From NCBI RefSeq assembly GCF_014201195.1, contig NZ_JACHDS010000001.1:5332001-5396000 (forward strand): a stretch of 64,000 nt of DNA, read 5' to 3'. The notes under the pieces were generated by a model that did no database searches, was not told the DNA's origin, and saw only the letters and a program-made list of their open reading frames with translations. The first letter of the stretch is position 1. Every line of letters begins with the position of its first letter. Both the position numbers and the translations under genes were made by a program. Source of the DNA: Nocardiopsis mwathae (GTDB taxonomy: Bacteria > Actinomycetota > Actinomycetes > Streptosporangiales > Streptosporangiaceae). Below, piece by piece: positions 21,138 through 30,077 of this stretch.

Positions 21138-22211
21138 ATGACGACGACCCACGAACCGGACACCACCGGCCTCGGCGCGATCGAGCGCGACGCCGAGCGC
21201 GTCAACGTCGACGACAAGGCGATGATCAACGCCCGCGCCGACGTCAACCAGCTGCTCCCGCTCAAGTACACCTGGGCGTGGGACAAGTACCTGGCCGGGT
21301 GCAACAACCACTGGATGCCGACCGAGGTCGCCATGCAGGCCGACATCGCGCTGTGGAAGTCGCGGGACGGCCTCACCGACGACGAGCGGCTCATGCTCAA
21401 GCGCAACCTGGGCTTCTTCGCCACGGCGGAGTCGCTGGTGGCCAACAACATCGTGCTCGCGGTGTACCGGCAGCTGACCAACCCCGAGTGCCGCCAGTAC
21501 CTGCTGCGCCAGGCCTTCGAGGAGGCCGTGCACACGCACACCTTCCAGTACATCTGCGAGAGCCTCGGCCTGGACGAGGGCGAGCTGTTCAACATGTACC
21601 GGGAGGTCCCCTCCATCACGGAGAAGGACGCGTGGGCGCTGAAGTACACGCAGAACCTGGAGGACCCCGACTTCCGGACCGGGACGCCGGAGGCGGACCA
21701 GGCGTTCCTGCGGGACCTGGTGGCGTTCTACGTGATCTTCGAGGGGATGTGGTTCTACACCGGCTTCGCGCAGATCCTGTCGCTGGGACGGCGCAACAAG
21801 ATGGTCGGCATCGCCGAGCAGTACCAGTACATCCTGCGCGACGAGTCGATCCACCTGAACTTCGGGATCGACGTGATCAACCAGATCAAGATCGAGAACC
21901 CGCACCTGTGGACCGAGGAGTTCCAGGCCGAGGTGCGCACCATGCTCACCGAGGCCTGCGCCCTGGAGGTCGCCTACGGGCGGGAGACCATGCCGCGCGG
22001 CATCCTCGGCCTCAACGCCGACCTGTGTGAGCAGTACATGCACTTCATCACCGATCGCCGCGCCGAGCAGATCGGCCTGGCTCCGATCTTCGGCCGGACG
22101 GAGAACCCGTTCCCGTGGATGTCGGAGATGATGGACCTGAAGAAGGAGAAGAACTTCTTCGAGACCAGGGTCATCGAGTACCAGACCGGCGGCGGGCTCG
22201 ACTGGGACTGA
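21138..22211 (+). CDS. nrdB: Class I ribonucleotide reductase small subunit with class Ic signature
   Basis: NrdB forms the metal cofactor that oxidises the NrdA radical cysteine. In this 357-residue protein the metal ligands are Glu98, Glu129, His132, Glu202, Glu236 and His239. Position 136, equivalent to the radical tyrosine (Tyr122 in E. coli), is phenylalanine ([12 protein letters not shown]). The first ligand is Glu rather than Asp. Both are hallmarks of class Ic (Chlamydia-type) enzymes, which use a Mn/Fe cluster. So a Mn(IV)/Fe(III) cofactor is inferred. The ATG at 21138 follows nrdA by 47 bases, and a strong terminator ends the operon. Confidence 0.95.
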   Translation: MTTTHEPDTTGLGAIERDAERVNVDDKAMINARADVNQLLPLKYTWAWDKYLAGCNNHWMPTEVAMQADIALWKSRDGLTDDERLMLKRNLGFFATAESLVANNIVLAVYRQLTNPECRQYLLRQAFEEAVHTHTFQYICESLGLDEGELFNMYREVPSITEKDAWALKYTQNLEDPDFRTGTPEADQAFLRDLVAFYVIFEGMWFYTGFAQILSLGRRNKMVGIAEQYQYILRDESIHLNFGIDVINQIKIENPHLWTEEFQAEVRTMLTEACALEVAYGRETMPRGILGLNADLCEQYMHFITDRRAEQIGLAPIFGRTENPFPWMSEMMDLKKEKNFFETRVIEYQTGGGLDWD

Positions 22212-22232
22212 TCGGTCGGCAGGCCACCGGCG

Positions 22233-22269
22233 GGGTCCGGTGCGGCGGGTTGCCCGCCGCACCGGACCC
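22233..22269 (+). terminator. Intrinsic terminator of nrdAB
   Basis: Perfect 17-base arms (22233-22249 and 22253-22269) with a three-base loop are followed by TTTT. It lies 21 bases after the nrdB stop. Confidence 0.9.
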
Positions 22270-22388
22270 TTTTCGTGTCCGACGCGACACGCGCGATCGA
22301 CGCATTACACCCTAAACCATCCACCGTTCATATAACTTTATTACGTATACAGATGGAATCGCCGGCGGATGGAGAAGGGATGGCCGCC

Positions 22389-23291
22389 ATGGCCAGGGCA
22401 CGACTGCACGACGGAAGCCGGATCGAGTTCGAGGTGAGCGGCACCGGCCCCGCCGTGCTGCTCCCGGTCGACCCGCGGCCGGCCGAGGAGGAGAAGGCCG
22501 ACGAGCTGCGGACGTGGGGCGTCGACCCCGCGCTGGGCCGCTCCCTCGTCGACGGCCTGACCGGTGCGTTCCGCGTGGTGGCCTTCGACTACGAGGGGCA
22601 CGTCATGGCGCACCCGAAGCCCGACACGCTCACGCCCAAGGCCGTCGCCGCCGACATCCTCGCCGTCGCCGACGCGGCGGGCGCTGACCGGTTCGCCTAC
22701 TACGGCTACTCGTGGCTCGCCCTGAGCGGACTCCAGCTCGCCCTCCGCACCGACCGCCTCACCGCTCTGGCCATGGGCGGCTTCCCTCCCCTGGACGGCC
22801 CGTACGCCGAGATGCTCCGCGTCACGACGGCGACCCACGCCATGACCACGGGCGAAGCGGCGACGGCCGCGGGCGGCGACGACCGGCCGACCGACGTCCC
22901 CGAGGCCGAGCCGGGCGCCGAGTGGGGCGAGTCCGCAGACAGCGGAGAGTTCGACTGGGACTCCGTCGACGTCACCATGAGCGCGTCCCAGACCCGCCAG
23001 TTCGTCACCCTGTACGAGGCCCTGGCATCCTTCGACGACCGCGCGGCCCAGCAGGAGGTGGGGTGCCCCCGCCTCTGCTTCGCCGGTACGGCCGACACCA
23101 TCCGCTACGGCCCCCGCTGGGGCGACGTCGTCGTCGACATCGCCGGCATCCTCACCGCAACCCGCCCCGAACTCCGGTCCCTCGGCTGGGAGGTGCACCT
23201 TCTCGACGGCCTCGACCACACCGCAGCCATGCAGCCGGACCAGGTCCTCCCGATCCTCCGCCCCTGGCTGGAGGCGAACGCTACCGTGTGA
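22389..23291 (+). CDS. Alpha/beta-fold hydrolase
   Basis: This 300-residue protein has the alpha/beta-hydrolase layout: an N-terminal GSRIEFEVSGTGPAVLLPVD, a nucleophile elbow at YYGYSWLALSG (GYSWLA, so G-x-S-x-x-A rather than the usual final glycine), a late Asp in FAGTADTIRYG and a His in LDGLDHTAAM. No signal peptide is seen, so it is likely cytosolic; the substrate is unknown. The ATG at 22389 is preferred because GGAGAAGGG ends 9 bases upstream; ATGs at 22353 and 22380 lack a well-placed site. A strikingly AT-rich stretch (22325-22352, containing GTATAC) probably holds the promoter. Confidence 0.82.
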   Translation: MARARLHDGSRIEFEVSGTGPAVLLPVDPRPAEEEKADELRTWGVDPALGRSLVDGLTGAFRVVAFDYEGHVMAHPKPDTLTPKAVAADILAVADAAGADRFAYYGYSWLALSGLQLALRTDRLTALAMGGFPPLDGPYAEMLRVTTATHAMTTGEAATAAGGDDRPTDVPEAEPGAEWGESADSGEFDWDSVDVTMSASQTRQFVTLYEALASFDDRAAQQEVGCPRLCFAGTADTIRYGPRWGDVVVDIAGILTATRPELRSLGWEVHLLDGLDHTAAMQPDQVLPILRPWLEANATV

Positions 23292-23376
23292 CCCCGGTGC
23301 ACCTCCACCGCCGCACAGGCCCCGTGGAATGATCCATGGGCAGGCATGAGTCGGCTTCGACCGTGAACGGGGGACG

Positions 23377-23946
23377 ATGTTCGCGATATCCCTGGGCGAC
23401 GACGGCGCGGAGCTGCGCCCGCTGGAACCGTGGCATGCCGAGGAGTTCCTGGCCCATATGGACCGGGGGCGGGACTTCATCGGGCAGCACATCGCGCTGG
23501 CCGACGCGGTGACGGATCCGGTGTCCAGCCAGGCGTTCCTTCGCATGTACGCGGAGAAGGCCGCAGCCGACACCGGCCGGATCTACGGCATCTGGGCGGA
23601 GGGCGCGCTGGTCGGCGGTGTCCTCTTCCGAACCATGGACGTTCACCTCGGCGTCGCCGAGGCGGGCTGCTGGCTGGAGCCGTCGGCGGTCGGCCGAGGC
23701 CTGGTGACGCGGGCCGCCCGAGTGATCATCGACTGGGCCATCGAGGAGCGCGGCATCCACCGCGTGGAATGGCGCGTCTCAGCGGACAACACCGCCAGCA
23801 TCGCCGTCGCCCAACGCCTGGGCATGGTCCGGGACGGCGTGCTGCGGGAGAGCTACCCGTACCGCGGCAAGCGTCTCGACATGGAAGTCTGGTCAATCCT
23901 CGCCCCCGAATGGCGAGACACCACACAGCAGTCACAGGCCATGTGA
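23377..23946 (+). CDS. GNAT-family N-acetyltransferase (RimJ/RimL-like)
   Basis: The 189-residue protein fits the Acetyltransf_3 group, which includes ribosomal-protein and antibiotic N-acetyltransferases. It shows the acetyl-CoA-binding region (GCWLEPSAVGRGLVTRAARVIIDWA) and the terminal NTASIAVAQRLGMVRDGVLRE with a following YPYRGKRLDMEVWS. It probably acetylates an amino group of an unidentified substrate. The ATG at 23377 follows a GGGGGA site. It is on the same strand as the upstream hydrolase, 85 bases away. Confidence 0.9.
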   Translation: MFAISLGDDGAELRPLEPWHAEEFLAHMDRGRDFIGQHIALADAVTDPVSSQAFLRMYAEKAAADTGRIYGIWAEGALVGGVLFRTMDVHLGVAEAGCWLEPSAVGRGLVTRAARVIIDWAIEERGIHRVEWRVSADNTASIAVAQRLGMVRDGVLRESYPYRGKRLDMEVWSILAPEWRDTTQQSQAM

Positions 23947-24255
23947 CAGCCGAAAATCCTTTCGCCGGATCTCTATTCCAGTACCTTCTCTGGTCGACCA
24001 GGGGGTGCAGGATCTCGCGCCGGGTGTGAAGGAATGGACGACTTCTAGCTCGTTTGATGGTTCATCGGTGCTGTGCAGAACTGGTGACATTCCTCTCCGG
24101 AGGGCCTCCGAACAACGAAAACAATCTCCCTGATCCGGATGATCGGCGAGCGCATTGTGACGGGAACTCTTAGTCCGTCATGCAGCGGACGCTCTGCCCT
24201 TCGAGGGTCAGATCTCTGTATCTTCTCGCATGGCGCAGTGAATGCTTTCCAGGTG

Positions 24256-24657
24256 TCAGTCTTCGGGCCGGGGAACAGGATTCAGCGCGAGGGCTGTGGC
24301 CAAGGCTCCTCCCCACCACAGTTGGTACCAGAAGACGTCGTGCGCGTCGCTCCAGGGAAAGGTTCCCACTGCGGTACCGACCAGCATGCCTATGGCAAGC
24401 AGCCGCACCCCGTACAGCGTGTAGGAGTACGGACCGGGAACGTCCCGGGCGAATACGCAGGCGGCCAGTGTGATCCCTGCCAGAGTCAGGACGATCAAGA
24501 AGACGCGGTGGCTCACCGGATCAGGCAGTGGCTCGCCCCAACCCCAAACTACGAGCGTCAACGTCGCGACTGTGACAAAGATACCTTTGAAAAGTGCAGG
24601 GACCCCCGAGGATCGCTGAGTGGTATCGGTCGTTGCATGGCCGAGGCGGCTGTTCAT
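24256..24657 (-). CDS. Small four-helix membrane protein, unknown function
   Basis: This 133-residue protein has four hydrophobic segments (around FVTVATLTLVVWGW, RVFLIVLTLAGITLAACVF, YGVRLLAIGMLVGTAVG and LWWGGALATALAL). The ATG at 24657 has GAAAGG 7 bases upstream. I do not recognise the family. Base composition is less GC-rich than the neighbours, which suggests recent acquisition. A decayed frame lies directly upstream on the same strand. Confidence 0.6.
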   Translation of the reverse strand: MNSRLGHATTDTTQRSSGVPALFKGIFVTVATLTLVVWGWGEPLPDPVSHRVFLIVLTLAGITLAACVFARDVPGPYSYTLYGVRLLAIGMLVGTAVGTFPWSDAHDVFWYQLWWGGALATALALNPVPRPED

Positions 24658-24685
24658 GACGGAACCTTTCGTTGAGCGTAGACCT

Positions 24686-25159
24686 CTACTTGCACGACGG
24701 ATGGTATCGGCACGCCTTCCGATTGCAGCACCTCTTGAGTGGCAGGCAAGGAGCGCACGCGAGGATGACGCACGCGATACATGATGGCACGGCGATGTCG
24801 GCTTGGCCGAGAATATGCAGGCTGTCTTGGTCTTCGCCGAGCCGGAGAAGCATGGATCGGCGCCGCGTGGTGTCGCCTTGCCGTGCCTCATAGAAGGCTA
24901 CGGACTCATCACCCTTCTGTCGTAGCAGAGCAGTAAGTTCCCCACCTCCCTCGATCCGGTGAGTCATGCCCTTGAGATCTTCGTCTTCGCCCGTCCCCAA
25001 GGATTTCTGAATGTCAAGGGGGCCATCAGGAAGCTCACTGGTGAGAAGCCGCCGAGAAGTCGTGGAGCCTTCCGCTCTTCGCCATGCCCGCTGAGATTCC
25101 TTCGTGGTCAGCTCACGAGCTACATCCAGCGTGAGCCGAGCTGCTGGTCAAGTCCAGCA
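24686..25159 (-). pseudogene. Probable truncated gene upstream of the small membrane protein
   Basis: An open frame of about 158 codons runs to a stop at 24686. It reads like real protein in its first two thirds (LTLDVARELTTKESQRAW, LLTSELPDGPLDIQKSLG, GELTALLRQKGDESVAFYEA). It lacks an ATG near its 5' end and follows an in-frame TGA. The last 30 residues are Cys-rich and unlikely. Starts at 25000 (TTG) or 24967 (ATG) are possible. AT-rich third positions contrast with neighbours. I cannot assign a family. Confidence 0.3.
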
Positions 25160-25599
25160 TGCGAGTGGAGAGTGCGGTGGCGGGTCGGCCGGATGTGGAC
25201 GCTCGGTAGCGCCGGGCCTAGAGGACGTTTCGGGAAGTCGAATCATGAACAGTTTTCCGGCGAGATGATTTGGTCGCGCTTCGCGCGCTTCTTCTTGTGC
25301 TGATTCCCTGCGGCGAGGGTTTCCCCCCCACTGTCCGCCATTGTGGTGTGGGTATGTGAGGAGGCTCTCTCCCTGCTCGTTCCGGCGATGGCCATGGGAT
25401 TTTATTTCGCAGATCGGACATCGCCGGATGCTTGCCCATGATCATCGCGTGGAAATTGGTGCAAATCGGGCATTTTGACTCCTTTGTTCGCGGTGATCTG
25501 CAGTCAGGAGTGCGCCGGGGCGGTCGTCCATGAATCGAAATGTCGGACGCGACTGGCACCATGGCAGATTCCAGTTTCCCTTCCACTCCGGAGGTACCC
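25160..25599. other. Gene-poor accessory stretch
   Basis: No convincing gene is seen. A 23-codon minus-strand frame starting near 25482 with a GGAG site, and a longer frame reading CPICTNFH, are too weak to call. Composition is less GC-rich than the flanks. Together with the remnants at 24686-25159 this looks like decayed accessory DNA. Confidence 0.4.
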
Positions 25600-25695
25600 A
25601 TGGCCCCCCGAAACTTCTCCGGACAGTTCTCGGATTGGCCCATCCACGTGATCATCGCGGTAGTGATTCTGTTGTTCATCGTCGCGATCAGCTGA
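25600..25695 (+). CDS. 31-residue single-pass membrane peptide
   Basis: A perfect Shine-Dalgarno site GGAGG lies 5 bases before the ATG at 25600. The frame encodes MAPRNFSGQFSDWP followed by a hydrophobic helix of about 16 residues (VIIAVVILLFIVAI) and a stop. Upstream in-frame ATGs at 25561 and 25540 would add 13 or 20 residues but lack ribosome sites. Function is unknown; such tiny membrane proteins often act on larger membrane complexes. Confidence 0.55.
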   Translation: MAPRNFSGQFSDWPIHVIIAVVILLFIVAIS

Positions 25696-25762
25696 AACCG
25701 ACGCGTGGTTCTCTCCGCCGACGTTTCACCGGTCGACCCTGTGACCGGTGAGGGCCCGACGG

Positions 25763-25804
25763 GTGAGGGGCCGGGGGGCGGTGCCACTGCCCCCGGCCCC
25801 TCAC
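25763..25804. terminator. Bidirectional terminator
   Basis: A GC-rich stem (25763-25779 with 25789-25804) sits between the small membrane peptide gene (plus) and the S33 peptidase gene (minus, ending at 25839), and could serve both. Confidence 0.6.
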
Positions 25805-25838
25805 AACTCACTGCGGAGTGCGGGTCTCCCGATCCAGG

Positions 25839-27509
25839 TCAGGCGGCCGGGAGGGCTTCCTGTTCCTGGGCGTCGAGCATGTCCTGGGTCTGTTCGGTCA
25901 GGGGTTCGTCGGCGTCCGGGGCGTCGGCGTCGACGTCGGCTCTGGGGACGCCCGGGCAGGTGGTGGTGCTGCCGGGCAGGATGCCGTCGATGAGGTAGTC
26001 GTCGATCTGCTCGGTGACGCAGGCGTAGTCCTCGCCGCCGTAGTAGCCGTGGTGGCCGTCGTCCTCGACGATGATGAGGCTGTTGCGGAGCCGCTTGGCC
26101 ATCGCCGGTCCGGCCTCGTAGGGGGCCTGGGGGTCGTACTCGCCCTGGACGACCACGCCGGTCGGGTAGCCGTCGCGTTTCACGTCCACGAGTTTCTCGG
26201 GCCGCTCGTAGGAGAGGAAGGTGCACGGGTTGGGCGCGGCGACGCTGACACCCCAGCCGTAGGGGTGGTTCTCCCGGTAGTCGCGCATGTCGCGGTAGTA
26301 GACGTTGAGGTCGGTGGGCCAGTCGGCCTCGCACAGCACCGTGCTGTAGGTGCCGTTGACCAGCTCTTCCCGGGTCTTGGTCGCCACGAGCCCGGCGGCT
26401 TCCGCGGCGTCCTCGGCGTCGGCCTGGGCGTCGGCGTCGGGCTCCTCGTCGTCCTCGTCGAGTGGGACGCCGTCGCGCAGCTTCGTCAGGATCTCCGCGA
26501 GCATGGTCCACTCGCCCTGCCACCGGGAGAGCGCGCCGACGAAGGCGTCGAACTCGCTGCGGCCGAAGCCGTCGACCGGTTCTTCATGCAGCTGCTGGGC
26601 CAGGTCCTCGATGAGGCCGCGCACCGCCTTGGCGTCGGCGCCCAGCCCGAGCTTGTCGTCGTTGTCCGCGGCCCAACCGGAGAACCGCTCGACGTTCTCG
26701 GTGAACGTCTTCGAGGTCTCCAGGAAGTCGTCGCGCCAGATGAGGTCCGGGTTCATGGAGGAGTCGAGGACGCTGCGGTCCAGCTGCCCCGGGAAGAGGC
26801 TGCCGTAGACGGCGCCGAGGTAGGTGCCATAGGAGTAGCCGAGGAAGTTGGTCTTCTCTTCCCCGAGCACGCCGCGGATGACGTCCATGTCGCGGGCGGT
26901 GTTCGCGGTGCTGATGTGGGGGCGCAGCGACCCGCCGAACCGGTTGCAGCCCTGCTCCTCTGAGCGTGCCGTCTCGGCGAAGTTGTGCAGTTCGGCGTCG
27001 GTGGGCCGGGACGGCAGATCGTAGTCGGCGGGGTCCGGCGCCGAGCAGTTGAGGTTGGTGGACTGCCCGACTCCGCGCGGGTCGAAGCCGATGAGGTCGT
27101 AGACTTCGCCGATCTTCTGGTCGCCGAGGTAGGCCGGCATCTCCAGCCCGGGGCCGCCCGGCCCGCCGGGGTTGAGGAGGAGGATGCCGCGCCGGTTCTC
27201 CTCGTCGGTGGCCTTGCGTCGGGAGATCGCGACGCGGATCTTCTCGCCCTTGGGGTTGGCGTAGTCCATCGGGACGGTGATTCTGGAGCACTCCAGGTCC
27301 TCGGCCTCCGTCCCCTCCTCTCCTTCTCCGATCTCGCAGGGTTTCCAGGAGATTTTCTGCTGGTAGAAGCTCTTGAGCTCGGGGGCGACGGCGTCGTTCG
27401 GTTCGGCCGCGGCGGGCGGTGCCCAGGCGAGCACACCGCCCATCGCGACGAGGCCGAGCATGCTCCCGGCGGTGCCGAGGCGCCTGCCGGTTCTGCTGCT
27501 GAAGTCCAC
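25839..27509 (-). CDS. Secreted alpha/beta-hydrolase peptidase (S33, tripeptidyl-aminopeptidase-like), copy 1
   Basis: This 556-residue protein begins with a signal peptide ending near WAPPAAAEP, so it should be exported. The catalytic triad of the S33/Tap family is visible: Ser in FLGYSYGTYLG, Asp in VVVQGEYDPQAP and His in VEDDGHHGYYG; ILLLNPGGPGGPG forms the oxyanion region. Actinomycete relatives remove N-terminal tripeptides from secreted proteins. Ala/Asp/Glu-rich insertions occur near residues 340-370 and at the C-terminus. A second copy at 36151-37809 is nearly identical over long stretches and shares the upstream region. The ATG at 27509 fits the signal peptide. Confidence 0.9.
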   Translation of the reverse strand: MDFSSRTGRRLGTAGSMLGLVAMGGVLAWAPPAAAEPNDAVAPELKSFYQQKISWKPCEIGEGEEGTEAEDLECSRITVPMDYANPKGEKIRVAISRRKATDEENRRGILLLNPGGPGGPGLEMPAYLGDQKIGEVYDLIGFDPRGVGQSTNLNCSAPDPADYDLPSRPTDAELHNFAETARSEEQGCNRFGGSLRPHISTANTARDMDVIRGVLGEEKTNFLGYSYGTYLGAVYGSLFPGQLDRSVLDSSMNPDLIWRDDFLETSKTFTENVERFSGWAADNDDKLGLGADAKAVRGLIEDLAQQLHEEPVDGFGRSEFDAFVGALSRWQGEWTMLAEILTKLRDGVPLDEDDEEPDADAQADAEDAAEAAGLVATKTREELVNGTYSTVLCEADWPTDLNVYYRDMRDYRENHPYGWGVSVAAPNPCTFLSYERPEKLVDVKRDGYPTGVVVQGEYDPQAPYEAGPAMAKRLRNSLIIVEDDGHHGYYGGEDYACVTEQIDDYLIDGILPGSTTTCPGVPRADVDADAPDADEPLTEQTQDMLDAQEQEALPAA

Positions 27510-27650
27510 AGCCTGTCCTTCCGGTGGGGATCGCCGGCCTCACGCGCTGTGACGCGAAAGGGGCGATGTCGGATGCGACGGTGGACGAGCCTAGGCAGGC
27601 CGGTGTGCCGCGCGGAACCGCTGAAAGTTGTAGTTCTTGTGGCTAGAACG
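27510..27650 (-). promoter_or_regulatory. Promoter region of S33 peptidase copy 1 (duplicated)
   Basis: These 141 bases are almost identical to 37810-37950 upstream of the second copy. On the minus strand a -10-like TAGGCT (27593-27588) lies 18 bases from a weak -35 (TTCCGC). A GTTCT-N7-AGAAC dyad (27633-27649) lies further upstream as a possible operator. The spacing to the start codon is the same in both copies. Confidence 0.5.
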
Positions 27651-27692
27651 GTGGTCGGTGCCGGAGGTGCGGCACATCGGGGCGCGACCCCT

Positions 27693-27725
27693 GGGCTCCC
27701 CCGGAGGGGCCGGTGGGGGGAGCCC
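27693..27725 (-). terminator. Terminator after the BtuC-like gene
   Basis: Arms GGGCTCCCCC (27693-27702) and GGGGGAGCCC (27716-27725) form a stem just beyond the permease stop at 27740. Confidence 0.65.
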
Positions 27726-27739
27726 GGGCGGCCGCGGCC

Positions 27740-28933
27740 TCAGCCCTTCCGGGCGTCCCTCCGCATCAGCCAGAGGAAGAACGGTGCCCCGCACAGGGAG
27801 GTGAGGATGCCGACGGGGATCTCCTCCGGTGAGGCCAGGGTGCGGGCCGCGAGGTCGGCGAGGACGAGGAAGACCGCGCCGAGGAGGGTGGCCACCGGCA
27901 GGACCCGGCGGTGGTCGGAGCCGACGAGCAGGCGGGCGATGTGCGGCATCATCAGACCGACGAAGCCGATCGGCCCGCTGACCGCCACCAACACTCCGGT
28001 GGCCAGCGAGGTGAGCACGAACACCAGGGCCCGGAACCGGTCGGCGCTCAGCCCGATGCCCGTCGCCATCTCGTCGCCGAGCTGGAAGACGTTGAGCGCG
28101 CCCGCCTGGGCGCCGAGCAGGACCAGGACGACGAGCACCGTGATCAGCGGCAGCGTCAGCATGTCCCAGGTCGTTCCGCCGAGCCCGCCCAGGGTCCAGC
28201 GCATGACCTGCTTGGCGGCGTGCGGCTCGCTCGACATGATGATGACCAGGCTCGCGGCGGCCGACAGCACCTGGGCGACCACGACCCCGGACAGGATGAG
28301 CCGGATGGTGGTCAGCCTCCCGCCGGACCGGGCCAGGGTGTAGACGATGAGCAGGGCGGCGAGCGCGCCGAGGAACGCCGCCAGCGGGACGGAGTACATC
28401 CCCAGCACGGTGATGCCCGCGATCGTCACCAGCACCGCACCGAAGGTGGCGCCGGACGACACCCCGAGCAGCAGGGGGTCGGCCAGCGGGTTGCGGACCA
28501 GCGTCTGCAGTACCGCACCGACCATCGCCAGGCCGGCGCCGACCACGGCCGCCAGCAGCACCCGGGGCAGCCGCGCGGTCAGCACGATCCGCTCGTGGGC
28601 CACCGACCAGGTCGGCTCGACGGCGCCGGGCACGACCTGGTGGGCCAGGATCCGCCAGGTGTCGGCGAAGGAGATCCCCACCGATCCGACGATGATGCCG
28701 AAGGTGACGGCGATCGGGAGCACGGCCAGCAGGACCGCCACCACCAGCGGAGCGGGAAGGTGACGCCGCCGGAGCACCCGGCGCCACCCCCGCCACCCTT
28801 GCCGCTCCTGCCGCCCACTGTTCGCGTCGGGTTCGTTCGGCCTGTGTGTCCCGCCGTCGCCGCGCCGCCGGGACGCGGCCCCCGGTCCCCGCGGGGTGGG
28901 GCCCGACGACGCGTCGGACGTCCGCTTCGACAT
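27740..28933 (-). CDS. btuC: BtuC/FecCD-family ABC permease, probably for cobalamin
   Basis: This 397-residue protein is a FecCD-type permease with about ten membrane helices, preceded by a charged cytoplasmic N-terminus of about 55 residues that may be partly over-called. Typical motifs are RLPRVLLAAVVGAGLAMVGA, QTLVRNPLADPLLLGVSSGA and the ATPase-contact GPIGFVGLMMPHIAR. The family imports siderophores, haem or B12. The B12 riboswitch upstream of its partner binding protein favours cobalamin. It starts 8 bases after the binding-protein stop. No ATPase gene is adjacent, so BtuD must be encoded elsewhere. Confidence 0.85.
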   Translation of the reverse strand: MSKRTSDASSGPTPRGPGAASRRRGDGGTHRPNEPDANSGRQERQGWRGWRRVLRRRHLPAPLVVAVLLAVLPIAVTFGIIVGSVGISFADTWRILAHQVVPGAVEPTWSVAHERIVLTARLPRVLLAAVVGAGLAMVGAVLQTLVRNPLADPLLLGVSSGATFGAVLVTIAGITVLGMYSVPLAAFLGALAALLIVYTLARSGGRLTTIRLILSGVVVAQVLSAAASLVIIMSSEPHAAKQVMRWTLGGLGGTTWDMLTLPLITVLVVLVLLGAQAGALNVFQLGDEMATGIGLSADRFRALVFVLTSLATGVLVAVSGPIGFVGLMMPHIARLLVGSDHRRVLPVATLLGAVFLVLADLAARTLASPEEIPVGILTSLCGAPFFLWLMRRDARKG

Positions 28934-28941
28934 GCCGCCGC

Positions 28942-29976
28942 TCAGAAGGCGTCCGGGTGCAGCTGCTCGGCGACCTCGTGGACGGCGTCGCCGACCCGGA
29001 CCCCCACCACCGCCGAGGACAGCGGTAGTACGGCGAACCGCTCCTCCTTGACCGCCGGGATCTCGGCGAGCGTGGGGTTCTCCAGCAGCGCCCGCTTCTT
29101 CTCCTCCACCGGTGTCGCGCCGTAGTCGTAGATCAGGATCGCGTCCGGGGAGCGCTCGGCGGCCTGCTCGATGGAGACGTCGGACCAGACCTTGTCGAGG
29201 TCGTCGAAGACGTTGCGCCCTCCGGCTCGCTTGATGATCTCGTTGCCGATCCCCTTGCCACCCGCGGTGAACACGGTCGCGTCGATGTTGTCGACGACCA
29301 GCACGTCCACCGGGTCGACGCCGTCCAGCCGGTCCTGCGTCTCCTCGACCCGCGCCTCGATGGAGTCGACGACCTCGTCGGCCCGGTCCTCGACATCGAA
29401 GATCGACCCGACGGCGCGGATCTCCTCGGCGACGGTGTCCACGGTGACGGGGTCCGTGCACTCCTCGATGTTCTTGTAGGTCGCGATGCCGACGTCGTCC
29501 AGGGCGTCGCGTCCCCGCCCCTCGCCGGCGTCGAAGGCACTGGCACCGAAGCCCGCGTAGGCGAAGTCCGGGTCGGCCTCCAGGACCTGCTCGAACGACG
29601 GGTACTCGTCCGCCAGCACGGGGATCGCGTCGTAGGCCTCCTCGAACTCCGGCAGCACCGCGTCGTCGAGGTAGGCGGTGCCGACGAGCCGGTCTTCCAG
29701 GCCGAGCGCCAGCATCACCTCGGTGGCGTGCTGGTTGAGCGTCACGGCGCGTTCCGGAGGCGCGTCTACGGTGACCTCGGTGCCGCAGTTGTCGAGGGTG
29801 AGGGGGAAGCCTTCGGGGGAGTCCGCGGTGGCGTCCTCGGTCGGCCCGGTGCCGCAGCCGGTGAGTGCGACCGCGAGGGCCGCTGCCGACGCCGCCGCTG
29901 CCGTGGCGGTGGGGGTGAAGGGAGCGACTCGGCGGCGGGAGCCGGCCAAGGAGAAGGGGTGGGGTGGGATGGGCAC
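28942..29976 (-). CDS. btuF: Substrate-binding lipoprotein, probably for cobalamin
   Basis: The 344-residue protein has a lipobox LTGC (Cys41), so it should be a membrane-anchored lipoprotein. The rest is a periplasmic-binding-protein fold of the TroA/BtuF type (PPERAVTLNQHATEVMLALGLEDRLVGTAYLD, then GIGNEIIKRAGGRNVF). The GTG at 29976 is chosen because GAGAGGA lies 5 bases upstream; a GTG at 29991 lies within that site. A cobalamin riboswitch precedes it, the main reason to call it a B12 rather than iron-siderophore binder. It forms an operon with the permease. Confidence 0.85.
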   Translation of the reverse strand: MPIPPHPFSLAGSRRRVAPFTPTATAAAASAAALAVALTGCGTGPTEDATADSPEGFPLTLDNCGTEVTVDAPPERAVTLNQHATEVMLALGLEDRLVGTAYLDDAVLPEFEEAYDAIPVLADEYPSFEQVLEADPDFAYAGFGASAFDAGEGRGRDALDDVGIATYKNIEECTDPVTVDTVAEEIRAVGSIFDVEDRADEVVDSIEARVEETQDRLDGVDPVDVLVVDNIDATVFTAGGKGIGNEIIKRAGGRNVFDDLDKVWSDVSIEQAAERSPDAILIYDYGATPVEEKKRALLENPTLAEIPAVKEERFAVLPLSSAVVGVRVGDAVHEVAEQLHPDAF

Positions 29977-30077
29977 GTCCGGTCCTCTCACGGGATCCGG
30001 GCGCGGCGGGACGTGCGGACGTCCGCGCTGGCAGGGCCGCGGGCCCGCTCGGCCCGGGGTCCGCGCCCCTGGTCGAC

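Noticed and set aside
24139-24675. Plus-strand frame opposite the small membrane protein
   Set aside because: It is antisense to a frame with a good ribosome site and four clear membrane helices, and has no recognisable protein features.
25218-25811. Minus-strand 197-codon frame in the gene-poor region
   Set aside because: It lacks a ribosome site and its composition is implausible (many Pro/Arg/Ser, overlapping the small membrane peptide on the other strand and the terminator).
28942-29991. Iron-siderophore transporter as the identity of the binding protein and permease
   Set aside because: The family covers iron and B12, but the adjacent cobalamin riboswitch makes B12 the better call.
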